A stretch of 64,000 nucleotides of DNA, taken from positions 20,290,677-20,354,676 of the forward strand of contig JAJEKV010000011.1 in the NCBI GenBank assembly GCA_021234155.1, read 5' to 3'. A program made the position numbers and the translations under genes. The notes under the pieces are model-generated. The model worked only from the letters and a program-made list of their open reading frames with translations. It searched no databases and was not told the origin of the DNA. This DNA is from Isoetes taiwanensis (taxonomy: Eukaryota > Streptophyta > Lycopodiopsida > Isoetales > Isoetaceae). The first letter of the stretch is position 1. Every line of letters starts with the position of its first letter. Shown piece by piece: positions 22,786 to 36,260 of this stretch.

Positions 22786-24998
22786 CTATTTAAGCCAGTG
22801 ATAATTAATAAATTTGGGAGGAATGTCATACCTTAGTTTACGTAATTCTCTGATCATTGTGCTGATATCATATCGTAATCCTGGAAAGTCATTATCTTTC
22901 AATGCTTTGTACAGGGTCCTCCAGACATCTTTAGCTTTAAAGCCTTTTAGAATGAAAGCCACAACTAGTTTTTTAAGATCTTCAGCAGCAGAAATTGGAT
23001 TGCTGTGCACATATAAGTATGGTAGTACCTGCGAGATCAGCACGTTGCACGCCATAATGTATGGTCTACAGCTATTGGCGTGCACAAATTTCGCTGCAGT
23101 AAAAGGAAGCTTGTCACGCTTATCATATCTGTATGTGCAGTACGTTCCGTGTTCCAGGTTTAAGATTTCTATGGTCATGTTAAGGAAATTAACCTTTCTA
23201 CCACTGCTACAATCAGCTCCTAAAACTGTCCAATACTCCGTTTCATCCTTGATCTTAAGGATGTTTAAGTCATAAATGCTTCTATCACTTTCCTTGCGGG
23301 AGATATTTCCAATGTTGAGATAATCCCTGATGAAGAAGCTGTTTATCCCAATCAGATCATCCATGTACCTACTAGTGTGTTTGAAAGAACTTGCTTCTAG
23401 GAATTTTTCTTCTTTACAGAGATCAATAACGAACTTAAGTTCAAAGAAGGCTAGATATAAATTGCACCAGGAAGGGCTGCACGGAAAGCCCATAGGTATC
23501 CCCTTGACCTGTCTCCATATGCTACTTTCCATTTTAAGAAAACAGCATTTTATCAACCAATTATTGATGTTACAGAATTTAGAAAGGCTCATCATGGTCC
23601 ACTTCTTACCCTTGGGGTTTATTTTCTTCCAGGATATTACAACTGAATCATTAGGACCATATGAGTACCACATATTATTACTTTTGTTTACCCTCTTCTG
23701 GCTCGCCCAAACCATATTACATATTTCTTCCATAACATGGCATAACCCGTACACCCCCTTTATGGGAATGTTTTCATAGCATTTAGCTATATCACAAACA
23801 AAAAGGTCATAAATCTTATTGGGGAGGTTAACTGCCAGATCGTATATTGAGTTGATTACCCAAGAGGCCTTAATCTCATACTGCCCTGAATAGTTAAATT
23901 CCACACATACGTCATTGCAGATTTTAGGCCATAAATCAAGTATAGTGTTCAGTCCTGCTGCCACAAGTGATGCTAAGTTAGAGAAAATGCTATTATGTGC
24001 ATTAGTAATCCACCTATATTCTTTCTTGTGGGCCTTATATATCTTTGAGTAGATAGGGCAACTCCTTGCTGTTACTGTTGAATTCTCCCACAAGTGTGAT
24101 GATGTCCAATTCAATTTGTTCCACTACCTCTGTTTCAGTGAACTCAGTTTTTTCAAAATCCTCACTTTTCAGCCTCTTGTATGCCTCCTCCCTAATATGC
24201 ATAGGGCATATAAAGGAGGGATTGTTAGCAGCCTTATCTACTCCCGCTATGTAGAAATTGTTTTTGAGCCACTCAATATTCTTAACCACTTCCTCATCCT
24301 CTATAAGAAATTTAACCTTGTTCACTCTGTTCTTATTGACAGCTTCAATAGCTAGAATTTCGGATACCATCAGAATTTCCGCCTTGCATCTGTTAATAGT
24401 ATCATTGTCAATGTTTGTAAGAGAAAATCTGTAGCCCTTTGAACTGCTCAATAGTATTTCTCAACTCTTTCTTAAAATGTTTAATAGTGAATGGATGGTC
24501 TGGAATATGGTTAAGACCCTTACTAAACATATTTCTTAGTGCTGTATGATGCACAATATCAATATCAGTAGTTCTGATATGTCCTATGTCTTGATCAATA
24601 AATCTGGCCAAAGTGGGATTCCCACATGGGCATTTCATACTTTCATTCATGGCAAAGACCATCTTAGGTTTATAGAACATGGTCTTTAGATTGCCCACAT
24701 ATTTCCATCCAAATGTAGAGTCCTCATACATTTTTACTCCATTGTCCCCAAAATATTTGAGGAGCACTTGCTTAAAGACAGTAGTGAACTTAATTCTCCC
24801 GACCATTTTAGAGAAGAAGGAAAAATGAATGTATTTTTTATTTTTATTTTCCTTCTCGCTTGCGAGAATCCAATCTCCATCCTCACCAAGTGTCAAAACT
24901 CTCTTTATCTGTGAGAAAAGTATAGTATTGTTGTCATGATCAAACTTGATCAGGAAAGTAATGCCTAGAAAGGCATTGGAGTATGCGTGTACGATATG
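22786..24998 (-). pseudogene. Reverse transcriptase (copy D)
   Basis: The last 442 codons (24,114-22,786) are continuous. Motif A has its Asp at about residue 108 of that stretch, motif B ([12 protein letters not shown]) is at 205-216, YMDD at 250-253, FLNMTIEI near 310 and YDKRDKLPFTA at 330-340. The upstream frame holds GVDKAANNPSF and the CPCGNP motif. Frameshifts near 24,045 (two extra bases) and 24,435 separate three frames. Copy B is intact at both places, so the ancestor was intact. The DKAANN and DKRD motifs recall a class of Penelope-related RTs I know from unnamed invertebrate proteins; that match is from memory. Confidence 0.8.
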
Positions 24999-25119
24999 CT
25001 ATCCCCCCCTTTTTTTAAAAAAAACTTTTTTGAAAAAACAGTAATTAAAACATATTTACTAAAGTAGAACAACTGTATTACTTGAAATAAAAAACAAGAA
25101 TATTTGTGTCATTAGAAAC

Positions 25120-26766
25120 TTACTTCACAAGGTCAAAAGTAACAGGTGACGTTGCGTAATTCTTTTTTCCGGTTGCCCCGCTTACTTTGTTGACAGACCA
25201 GTCATCATTGATACTGCTATCATCCAGGTTAATGACATCCGTTCCATAGATTTCGGTTGTTTTAGCAGGTGTGACTTCCGGCCTCCTATAGACCTTAGGT
25301 GGCATAATTATAGATCCATCCGGTCGGCCAGTTCATTTACCTTTTCACTCGCCCCACTCATTGCGGTTATCATTATTACTGTTGTTGCCCACATTGTTGT
25401 ACTCCTGCTGTTTACTCATCAAATACTTGATTGGTTTGACTGTCTTCTCCAATATGTCAGTCAGTTTTGTTCCTCCAAACTCCGTGCTCAAATCACAATT
25501 GGGGTTATCAGCAAATTTTATGGTCATTTTCACCAAAGTATCCCTAACCCTGAGGTAGCCTAGTAGGGCCAAAATAGCATTCTTGAAAGGTTTAGTAGAT
25601 AATACCGATGAAAAAAATGCAAACCTGACAGGAATAGCATGGTCTGGCCATGCCTTCTCCAAGTTGTTCATTAAATACCATATTGCGTGATCCAGCCATA
25701 TAATTGTATCTGGGCATTCACCATTTTCCTTAGCAATCTTGTCACATTTGCATTTGATGAATGGACAAAAAGTCCTCCACATTTTTTTGATATAAAACTC
25801 ATGCCTCCTTTCATCAACTCTAGCTTGATGTCCTTTCTGACCAATAAATACCTGCTTGCTGTTGCTGCATTCAAGTCCGAGACATTTTGCAGCAAAAGGT
25901 AGTGTAACCTCTAGCTTATCAACACTTCGAATGAAGTTATCAGCATTATTGTAGGCCTCATTCAGTTCATTGTCATTGATGGAGGCTAGGCCTTTCCATG
26001 CTTCCAAACTAATTGGTGCCAGAACTCCGAGATTTTTACTTTTCCATAAGGCTTGTTTGTACTGGCTACCATGTGCTTCAACTTCTCTAGGTGTCATGAT
26101 AGGGAACCTTCCGCAATTAAAAAAGTTCAGCATATTTATTGGTAGTTTATCTTCCTCAGCCTCAATCCTAGGGATAGGAACCTCCTCCTGTACCATGCCA
26201 AATGCTGCCTTTTGCTCTTCAGTGAGCATATTTATGTTAAACAGACAGTTTGAAATGTTGGCATTTTGTACTACACGATTTTGTGCAGTCGGGTACACTT
26301 TGGCTCTCTTTGAAGCTGCAGTTGAAGGGAAGGTGTATTTTACTCCATTGGCCCTTTCCAGGGCTGTGAGACATTTGACAAAGATGCGCAAATTAGCGGT
26401 TTCCCTTTCAGTTGAGTTGAACTGTACCATGGACAGTCGACTGTATACTGCATTAATGAGTTCTTTGCAAGTCTCTATGTTGTATCCATTCTTCATAAAA
26501 TTTGATACCAATGATAAGAAACCAGACATCCCCAAGTGTGTAATGATAGAGTTGCTGGCCTCATTGACTCCCATCTCCCGTGTGATGATGTGCCGATGCA
26601 ATTCCATGTCGAGAATGCAAGCAATGACTGTCTGTACCGCTTGATTAGGCGCAGGGCTAGGTATACGTCCATATCCGATGCTTGTTAGTTGTTGATACCA
26701 TTATATAGGATTGTTGGCCATTTCCATGTTACTGATAGGCTCAGTCTGGTGATAGTCCCCTCGTTC
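25120..26766 (-). pseudogene. ORF1 protein of the retroelement (copy D)
   Basis: Continuous from 26,607 to 25,345 (420 codons), then frameshifted into the C-terminal tail (25,305-25,120). It bridges the region where copy B is broken (ELINAVYSRLSMVQFN). A TAA at 26,701-26,703 replaces the CAA (Gln) of copies A and B a few residues after the internal ATG, so this copy has a premature stop near the N-terminus. The cysteine cluster and W-D-I-W motif are intact. Confidence 0.75.
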
Positions 26767-27033
26767 CTATAGAACAAAGTTCTTAGTAAATCATAGCCAC
26801 GAATATTTTCTACCAACTATGGTAAAGCTAATTTACTCAAGATTCTTAATGACATGAACAGAAATGTAAAATGTGCAGAAGCAAGTGCCAACGACTGGGA
26901 TATGGTAGGAATAAGATTTAAACTTCATACTGGTTGAACCAGTAACGCGAAATCACAGAATATATATAGAGCCTGAGCCTAAACCATGCCCGAAGGCCAA
27001 GTTCAAGTCCAGACATCCAAAACCAGTCCAGGA

Positions 27034-27321
27034 TTCTGCCCACTTCACTTCTGCTATAGTTAATTTACCAAAGGCCAGAGAAGGCGGACCACCCATTTTA
27101 CAGATTATAAATAAGCAGAAGGCTTGCAAAATGATCACGTACCCGGCTCTTTCATGGCGCCAAAACAGAGTGGTTGTGATTTTAAGTTTCACAGCAGCTG
27201 TACCGTTGGAAATACAGAGAGTATTATTGCCAAAACGGCTAGAACAGAGTACCTTGGATTCCTTAATCCATGCTAGATGTCGCCGTCCTTTGAAGATATC
27301 TTCCGCCATCGCTACTGCCAC
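27034..27321 (-). pseudogene. SAP-like exon, C-terminus deleted (copy D)
   Basis: Starts MAVAMAEDIFKGRRH as in copy B and runs to AEVKWAE. It then passes the deletion joint into intron sequence and stops soon after. Both SAP-like stretches are lost, so this copy could not make the exon 1 protein. Confidence 0.7.
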
Positions 27322-27998
27322 TGTAACCCTAGCTTCTTGCTTTGTGTATAGCTCTGCTGTTTCGGGAACCCTAGTATACGATTATACTGACCAGTATAGA
27401 CATTGTTAGGTGCCTTTGAATAGCTATGCACCCCATGTCAATTTCAAAATCTTCCCTTGTGCGAAAGATTTAGTCAAGATATAAACCCTAGTAACGTGTT
27501 CATTAGAGCCATAGTCCTAATTATTCCGCCTTTATTTTCATTATACATGCATAACAATATTACTACCTTCACCATAGAAAACCCCATAAGGGGAAATCGG
27601 TCAATTTGTTGCTAAGGGTTATTAACTTTAGTTGAGGCCATCCTATTTTTCTTTTTTAGTTTTTTAATTTAACAGTAAAATGTTCAATGGTCTTTATTTT
27701 CCATGCAAATTTATACTGTCCTAGCCTTGCGTGGTATAATGTTAGAATTCCATAACCATTACCCTCAATGCATATTACCTTATGTAGTAAGAGAATTCCA
27801 TTACCATTGACATAGGACTATTAATCTACGTGGGGTAAAACAATTAGTATAAAGTGGCCAACAACAAGTTAAACCTATGGTCAATACTATTTCAATGGTT
27901 AAGTGTAGTACCTTCAGTCCTGGTGTCCTAAAGAAGCCTTAGAACCTTAGATCATTTTTTGTTCTCCTTTTGTTCAACAAAACTAGTCAATCTTTTGG

Positions 27999-28025
27999 AT
28001 ATATATATCCTATTATATATATAGA
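27999..28025. repeat. TA-rich joint
   Basis: ATATATATCCTATTATATAT: a short, impure TA tract between the 5' end of copy D and cassette 3. Confidence 0.75.
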
Positions 28026-28597
28026 TATGAGGGTACTTACATACGGGGGTGTTACATATTTATATTCATCTCGATCGTTCATTTTTTTTATATGCGGCAA
28101 TGTGTCATCGTGTGGACCATTAGATTCCATGATCTCCATTAGTTATCTAGACCATTGATTTTTAAAGGTGGCGATGTGTCATAGTCTAGACCATTGGATT
28201 TTATGGGCACGTGTAAAAATGCGCTCACGTGTGAGCAATATGCTTCGAGATAAGAAAAAATTAAATTGTGATAATGTTTTTCGAAAATGCATAGGAAAGT
28301 GCAATGGTAGGAAATTTAACAACAGTTTATGACATAGTATTAAACATTCATTATGAAATGATGTGGTGACAAGGACTAATAAAAGAATCCATAAAAGAAA
28401 ATGGCAAGTTACGTTTACTTCCACCGCATTTAGTATACATCTGTAATGAGGCAGTTAAATCTTAGCCGTCCATCTGCTCCCTTAGATTTCTAGCGTCAGA
28501 TTTAATGGCTTCGGAAGTTTCTTCAAGCGCCAAACGGGAAGTTAATTCTAGGTTTCCGGACTCCTCCGTGATAACGAGAAGTCGTGGAGCTTTGGCT

Positions 28598-28888
28598 ATG
28601 GCGAGCACCGGAGTTGTTGCATGTCTATGGCAATGGCACCATCACCGAGCCCAAGAAATCATCCCACGCCGTCAAGGTAGGCCTCGCGCAAATGCTCCGT
28701 GTTGGTGTTATCATGGATGTTGTTAATGCGAAAGGCTCGAATCGCCGAAGAATCTGGCGCCGTAGGCATCATCATGGCATTAGAGCGTGCGTCTGCCGAT
28801 ATCGAGCCCAAGGTGAATCAAACAAGCGGTCACCATTCCGGTAATGGCTAAAGCTAGAATTGGTCATTTTGTAGAAGCTCAATTTCTG
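28598..28888 (+). pseudogene. PDX1: PDX1 pyridoxal 5'-phosphate synthase, N-terminal fragment
   Basis: PDX1 is the synthase subunit of plant vitamin B6 biosynthesis, working with the glutaminase PDX2 in the cytosol. Read across frames, the sequence gives MASTGVVA, then VYGNGTITEPKKS, VKVGLAQMLR, GVIMDVVNA, RIAEESGA, MALERASADI and QAVTIPVMAKARIGHFVEAQ, in the order seen in PDX1. At least three frame changes occur, and about 15 residues between the MALER and QAVTIP blocks are absent. Most frame changes fall where the family expects CTG or CAG in the DNA, so some may be base-calling errors. Everything after VEAQ, including the rest of the barrel, is missing. This is a fragment inside a mobile cassette, not a working gene. 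Confidence 0.75.
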
Positions 28889-29341
28889 CAACTAATTGCA
28901 CTTTACTTGCGAAGCAAAGCTTCGGGATGAGCAACGCCAAATTCGAAAGCTACCTCTCATAAATTTTTTCTTGCCCTTGAAAATCTGATCCACCGGACCG
29001 CTTTGCATGACCTAGAAATATTGTTCTTGCAAGAAGAACCCAAGGTATTGTTAAGCTTGAACCGCTTGCCGTTTCGAGACGATGAATGCTCACGAAGTTC
29101 ATGTTCGGGTATGGCCTTCTACCGCACATTTAGTGCTTCGGGTTTTAGTAGGGAGGTGCTTCTATTTTAGTCTTTACACCGATTTTTTTTTTTATGAAGG
29201 CTTTGAAGATGGATGCTCTGGTCCAATGGATGGGGAATAGGTTTTCACGAGTTTTGTGCTTTAGCTCCAATACACGAGGTGGAAGAAGAATAATCTTCTT
29301 TTCATCGAGAATGGGTGCAAACTTAAACCATAAATCCTCTC

Positions 29342-29650
29342 GTGGCGTGCTACTTCGACGGCGGGCAATGTCGCGCGGTCGATAAATTGAACGAACTTGC
29401 TCAATGGCTATATCAAGGCCACTTCACGAGCAAGGGCTTATCGAGGGTTGGATCAATGTTCGCCTTTCTATCGGACGATCAAGCATCATGGTTGCCTACA
29501 TCCTATACTTTTGTGGATGGCTATCCGGGTCCGGATGATAACTTGAACAAGTCCGGCTATTATAATGAAACGAGGATTGTTTTGAGGATCTATTCAATGT
29601 ATGTTGAACTGGATGTTAAGCATTCAAATCAAAAATCGACTTCGGTTTAA
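29342..29650 (+). pseudogene. Coding-like frame, product unrecognised
   Basis: 102 codons, with stretches such as NELAQWLYQGHFTSKGLS and FLSDDQASWLPTSYTFVDGY that look like real protein. No ATG-led gene structure and no family I know. It lies 450 bp downstream of the PDX1 fragment in the same cassette, in the zone with no CAG triplets, so the frame may be disturbed by errors. A second coding-like frame sits at 30,267-30,482 (EKWVEWRRHRNLALGKLV). Confidence 0.3.
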
Positions 29651-30659
29651 AACTTATGTCTTCCACATCAGGTTTTATCTTTCAGAATGACAAAAAACCA
29701 AGCGCCAAGTAAGCTGTAATTTGTTCCAGTTTGTTTCTTGCAAGAAGCTAAGGTTCCGTAATTTCGTGCGGGGTAGGGTGTTGCAATGCTTGAGCTTCTC
29801 TGCTGAGGCCCATTTTCTCCATGTGGGCTGTTATATCTCTAGTCCTATTTGTATGCATGTCCAAGGTAATGATGGTGTGACATTCATTGCTCTTGGTGAT
29901 TCTGGGTCGCCAGGTGGTGGAAAATCTGTTCATTTGTATTTGGTTCCTCTTTAGCATGCACTTTGGAGTTTTTTCCTAAACGTGCATCAACAATCCATGG
30001 AACAAAAGCTGATTGCCTTTTTCTGTTTCATATTTTGGTTTCTTTCGGTTGAGTCGTTTTTCCATATTTGGCTTCATTTTGCTCTTGATCTTCTTGATCC
30101 TTATCATTGCCCCGAGACGAACACAGTGCGTTCTTGCACTAATTCCTAAGACAATGGGTTTTAGTATTTAGATTAAATGTAATTTTTGTTCCTTGAAACC
30201 GTTAGGATTGAGCCCGTTCTATTTTGTGCATGGCGGAGATGCTAGACCGAGCTTTGACCGGTAATTTTGGTGGTCTTATTTCCTGTCTTACCTCTTAGCT
30301 TGGCCTCCTTGGTAATTAAAAGGCAAACTACAGAGAAATGGGTTGAATGGAGAAGGCACCGCAATTTGGCTCTCGGGAAGTTGGTGCATGGCGTATGGCT
30401 AATAAAAGTGGACAAGGAGACAATTAACAATATGTGTTGCTCGGGGATGAAAAAGCTCGGTTTCCATCGGGCGATCGTTTGATGGTTTACTGGGTAGATC
30501 TAAAGATGCTTGAAGCGCAAAACAGGGATTCGGTCGTTGATGACTTGCCGATTTTTGGGCCACGAGATACTTGGTCATGGCGATAACATGCCCGGTCGGA
30601 TATGTTGGATGCAAATTTGGATATATGGCGAGGCATTTCACATAAAAAGAGTAGTGGTG

Positions 30660-31980
30660 TCAATTCGTTAAGGAAATACTAGGATTCTTTACTTTCAGCT
30701 TTCAAAACTACCCCTTGATTGTGTTATATGAAATAGCTTGCGAAGCTCAACCCTTGAATTATGTGGTGTCAAATTGTTAAGGAAAGAATAGCATTCTTTG
30801 CTTTCAGATTTCAAAACTATTCCTTGAGTATGTTATGCAAAATAACTTGCGACGCTAAATAGTTGAATTATGTCGTACATGTTGCCATTGGCATTAAAGT
30901 TTTTTTTTTTTTTTTGTGAGAAAGGTGAGAGTTTGGGAATTCATTAGTAAAGAATAATGCCATTATGCTAAAGTTTTTTTGGGAATTCAAGAATTTTAAG
31001 ACAAGTTCACAACATGCCTAGAGAATATTGCTAATGTTTGTGTTAGTGCGAATGCAAATTTCACTGCATGGTATGTTCCTTCAAAATAAAAACTTGCTAA
31101 GGAATTATTTGACAGTTTACTTTTGCATAAAACTTCTCCATCCATAGAACAAGAACGAATAAATAATCCTTCTTTCGGAATTTCCAAATTGCTATTCTCT
31201 TGGATTTAGCCTCGTCATTTGAGACATTGTTGAGTGGCACCAATATATTTGTTTGAGACATTGTTGAGTGGCATAATTTTAGACATATCTCACGCCATGC
31301 TGCATTTTTATCTTTTTTGAATTAACTCTAGCATATTTGCTTTACATACAACATCTTTTGATGTATTTGTACATTGTGTTTGTGTTGTGTAAGTGTACCC
31401 CAATATGCCACATGAAAGATATTGATTGCTACCCCAATGTTTCATTGTTTTGCTAATACCTATATTTATATCTTCGATCGACAAGATTTGCTATTAAATC
31501 TTGCAAGACCATTAACTGAACTATAGACTAATCTTATGCCCACCCCCCATTTGCATCTCTGCCCACATTTTCACACATCTATTTAAGCACACTTCATGTA
31601 CATTCGTTTTGCACCATGATCGTAAACTACCATTGTCTTAAAGCAATAACTAATATCCTAAACTCTACACACTCCATTACCCTTTCTAGAGTTGGTACAG
31701 TAATGGTGTAATTCAAGTAAGATGCCATGGAACTCAGAAAATGTGGAGTGTTAAAATATTTTGCACCATGATAAAATGACCTAGGGTAACTAACAAAATT
31801 TTCACAAGTTTCTCCACCAAAAATTGCCCGCACATTTGATCATTATTTGGCCAATATTTTGGGCGGGTGTTTGACTAGAGGTTTGATAGAAATGGAAGCA
31901 AAACTTAACCATGAATTTGACCAGATCTTGATAAAGAGTTGATCGCGACTACAACTTTCACTTTAACTTAGGTAGGCTTA
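30660..31980. other. Cargo with no recognisable gene
   Basis: AT-rich sequence with a degenerate duplication: CTTTCAGCTTTCAAAACTA near 30,690 and CTTTCAGATTTCAAAACTA near 30,800, each followed by a TTGA-TGTGTTATG-like phrase. A shorter one, TTTGAGACATTGTTGAGTGG, appears twice at about 31,217 and 31,252. No coding signal. Confidence 0.5.
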
Positions 31981-32094
31981 ATAGAATGCTGGTAACTTAG
32001 AAATCTTATAGAAATTTGAAAAGTTTATACTTCCCAGCGTACGTACATTCGACTTCGTATCCTCCCTCATAGTACAAATACTTGTATATGTATA

Positions 32095-33700
<1,606 letters not shown>

Positions 33701-35090
33701 TCCCTAGGCTCTTTATGAATCCTATGTTAACAAAGATTCTTTTTAGAATCTCCTAGATTTCCAAAGATTATGCCAAGATTCTCCAAGATTCTATAGAGAT
33801 TCCCCTAGATTCTATGAAGATTTCCCTAGATTTCCCAAGATTCTATCAAGATTCTTAAAGATTTTATGAACATTCCCTTAATTCCCCTAGGTTCCCAAAG
33901 ATTCTCTTGATATTCGTCTAGATTCCCAAAGATTATCCCAAGACTCCTCTAGATTCCCCAAAATTCTATGTAGTTCTATTGAATTCTCCAAGATTTGATG
34001 AAGATTCTCCTAGATTCCTTTAGATTATAGGAAAATTCTCCATGATTCTCCAAGATTCCATCATGATTTCACTAGATTCTCAAAGCTTTTAGAAAGATTC
34101 CTTTAGATTCCCAAAGATTCTCTTAAGATTCCTCTATTCTCTAAGATCCTATGAAGATTCCCTTAGACTTGACATGATTCCATCAAGATTCCTCTAGATT
34201 CTTAAAGATTCTATAAAGATTCCCTTGGATTCCCTTAAATTCTCAAAGATTCTCTCGTGATTCCTATAGATTCCCGTTGATTTTCCAAAGATTCTCTTGA
34301 GATTCCCTTTGATTTCCAAGATTCTCTTGAGATTCCCATAGATTCCCAAAGATTCTCTTGAGATTCCCATAGATTCCCTAAGATTCTCTTGAGATTCCTT
34401 TTAGATTCTCTAAGATTCTATGAAGATTCACCTAGATTCTCCAAGATTGCATCGGGATTCCTCTAGATTCTCCAAGTATTTATGAAGATTCCTTTAGATT
34501 CTCCTCGAGATTCCTATGGATTCCCTTAGAGTTCAATCACATTGGCTCCAACTACAACGAATGTGCCAAACCACCACTCATTGGAAAGCTCTCGATGAGA
34601 GGAGTCCAATGGCGTGGTCCCACCTTCATCCGACCCCTCTCTACCAAGCTATGTACCTTTGAATGTGATTAAACAGAAGGAAGCTTCATAGAAAGTCCAC
34701 TCATAAATGCTTTGCCACCTCATTACCTTTTTTATTAATGAGGGTGACACCTCACCTCCTTTAAAAAAAAAAATCAATTTAATATTAAAAAGTCAATGGC
34801 TAAGATTTATGCTCACCTTTTGATCTAACGGTTAAGATCTGCTACACCAAAGTCACTTTAAAGGACCTTCCTTGCACCTTCCTCATAAAAAACCAAGGGC
34901 TAGGATTTATCCCCCCCCTTTTGATCCAACGGTCCAGGGATGTGGTGCATGCCCCCATGCATGCCTCCATGCATGCCCATCATATCTGAGGGCCACAATT
35001 GCGCCACCTCTTATTCCCCAAGGGTGAACGGCCGAGATGACAACTTTATATAAAATGTCCACGATGCCCATAGCATGTGATATACGTGTA
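33701..35090 (-). mobile_element. TA-bounded cassette 4, tandem duplicate
   Basis: Direct repeat of 32,306-33,700 with an offset of 1,395 bp and very high identity. It lacks the terminal 80 bp, so the duplication joined the inner part of the element to its own 5' end. Differences between the copies include CTACTGCAAGC against CTCTACCAAGC and GGAACTGTG against GAATGTG, mostly CTG/CAG sites or G-runs. Confidence 0.85.
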
Positions 35091-35469
35091 TATATATTAG
35101 TGATATATATCCTTATATATATACAATTATATTGGGTGCCACAAATGATGTAGAGTCTCAAATGGTGTAGAGATTATGCCACAAATTTTTGGTAGAGATT
35201 GATCTCGGCCGTCCATCTTTTGAGATGGACGGTCCAGACGGTGCCACCTCGTAACTCCCCAAGCACCCCTCTTGTTGGTGTACCAAAATATTGGTACAGA
35301 TTGATCTCGGCCGTCCATCTCTGAGATGAACGGCCCATAACAAAAGCCCCAATTCGATTTCTCCATCGAATTGGTCCAGGGATTTTCGAGACGAAACCCC
35401 AAATTATCCCCTGCCTTCGTCCAGTTCGGATCCGTCCCCTCGGCTCTGTGCATTCGGTGGTACTCTCCT

Positions 35470-36260
35470 CGGAGTTTTGGAATGGCGATGGGATTGTGGG
35501 CATGGCCTAGGTTTCAATCTGAACCCCGATGAATCTTGCAAGTTTCATGTCGTGCTCGAGAAATTTCGGTAGAACAAATCTGTGATACGAATTGTTGTCA
35601 TATACCTTGTGAATGGGATGTATCCGAACTTTTGAAACGATGTCTAGCCCACAGATTTGATCTGCAGGTTTAATGCACGGGTTTGATGCGGTTTAATGCA
35701 GGTTTAATGCGGGGAGGACAGCGATTTGATGCGGAGTTTAACTTCTTCTGATTGTGTTTTTCAATTTGCTCTTGCACTCCGGGGAGCATATTATGGGAAC
35801 ATGTTCGTGATTCATATAAGGCCGAAGGAAAAGGCAGCAGTCCCTCCAACCATGATCACTTTGCTGCAGGATCTTTAGTTTGGAAGTCTAATCTTGGTGT
35901 CTCAAGTAAGGGTTTGTGCCGGTTTCTTCTTTTGACAGAAATCGGTAGAGTCTTTGGGATGTAGAAATTTCAGGAGGGAAAAGCATATCGGAAAAGTTGG
36001 TTCTATTATATATCACAAGACAAAACTTTACAAGATAGACTTTTTGGCCAGAGGGAAGTCGTCTCTTGGACCTGGGGTTCTTATTGATTCTCCTTTTGCA
36101 GCAAGGGCTTGGGTTTCTCCTTGGGCGGTTCTTGAGCAAGACTCTATCAGGCCTATAAATCCAACTGGATTGTCTATCCGTGAATGCAGTCTCAAATGGC
36201 ATGTTATTTTCCGGTATCTTCGCTGGGCGAAGTTTGTAGCAGAGTTGTGATGTTTGAATG
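35470..36260 (+). pseudogene. Exon-like cargo, product unrecognised
   Basis: Frames at 35,752-35,964 and 35,954-36,250 read SLVWKSNLGVSSKGLCRF and KIDFLARGKSSLGPGVLID..., followed by FAARAWVSPWAVLEQDS. Base composition and lack of stops suggest real exons of one gene. I do not recognise it. A further exon-like piece at about 37,290-37,480 reads RPWLDSNETASFLICSYDG and ends at a stop. Confidence 0.3.

Larger units (their letters stand above)
22633..27998 (-). mobile_element. Penelope-like retroelement, copy D (internal deletion)
   Basis: Both ends are intact (3' hairpins at 22,640 on; 5' leader ending at 27,998). Relative to copy A, about 1.8 kb is missing at about 27,034, joining the intron directly to the middle of the SAP-like exon. 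It has the best RT C-terminus of the four copies. No second copy lies head to tail with it, so a single unit is the basic form. Confidence 0.85.
28026..32094 (+). mobile_element. TA-bounded cassette 3 carrying a PDX1 fragment
   Basis: The 5' module (28,026-28,250) repeats GTGTCATxGTxxxGACCATTxGATT twice. Cargo runs from 28,500 to about 31,900. The end is CTCCCTCATAGTACAAATACTTG at 32,072-32,094, then (TA)n. There is little GAATCT repeat here. The cargo includes one recognisable gene piece and several coding-like frames. Confidence 0.6.

Noticed and set aside
32072-32094. CTCCCTC at cassette ends as a Stowaway-type terminal repeat
   Set aside because: The phrase lies inside the end, not at a TA target junction in the Stowaway orientation, and no inverted partner exists at the other end of the cassettes.
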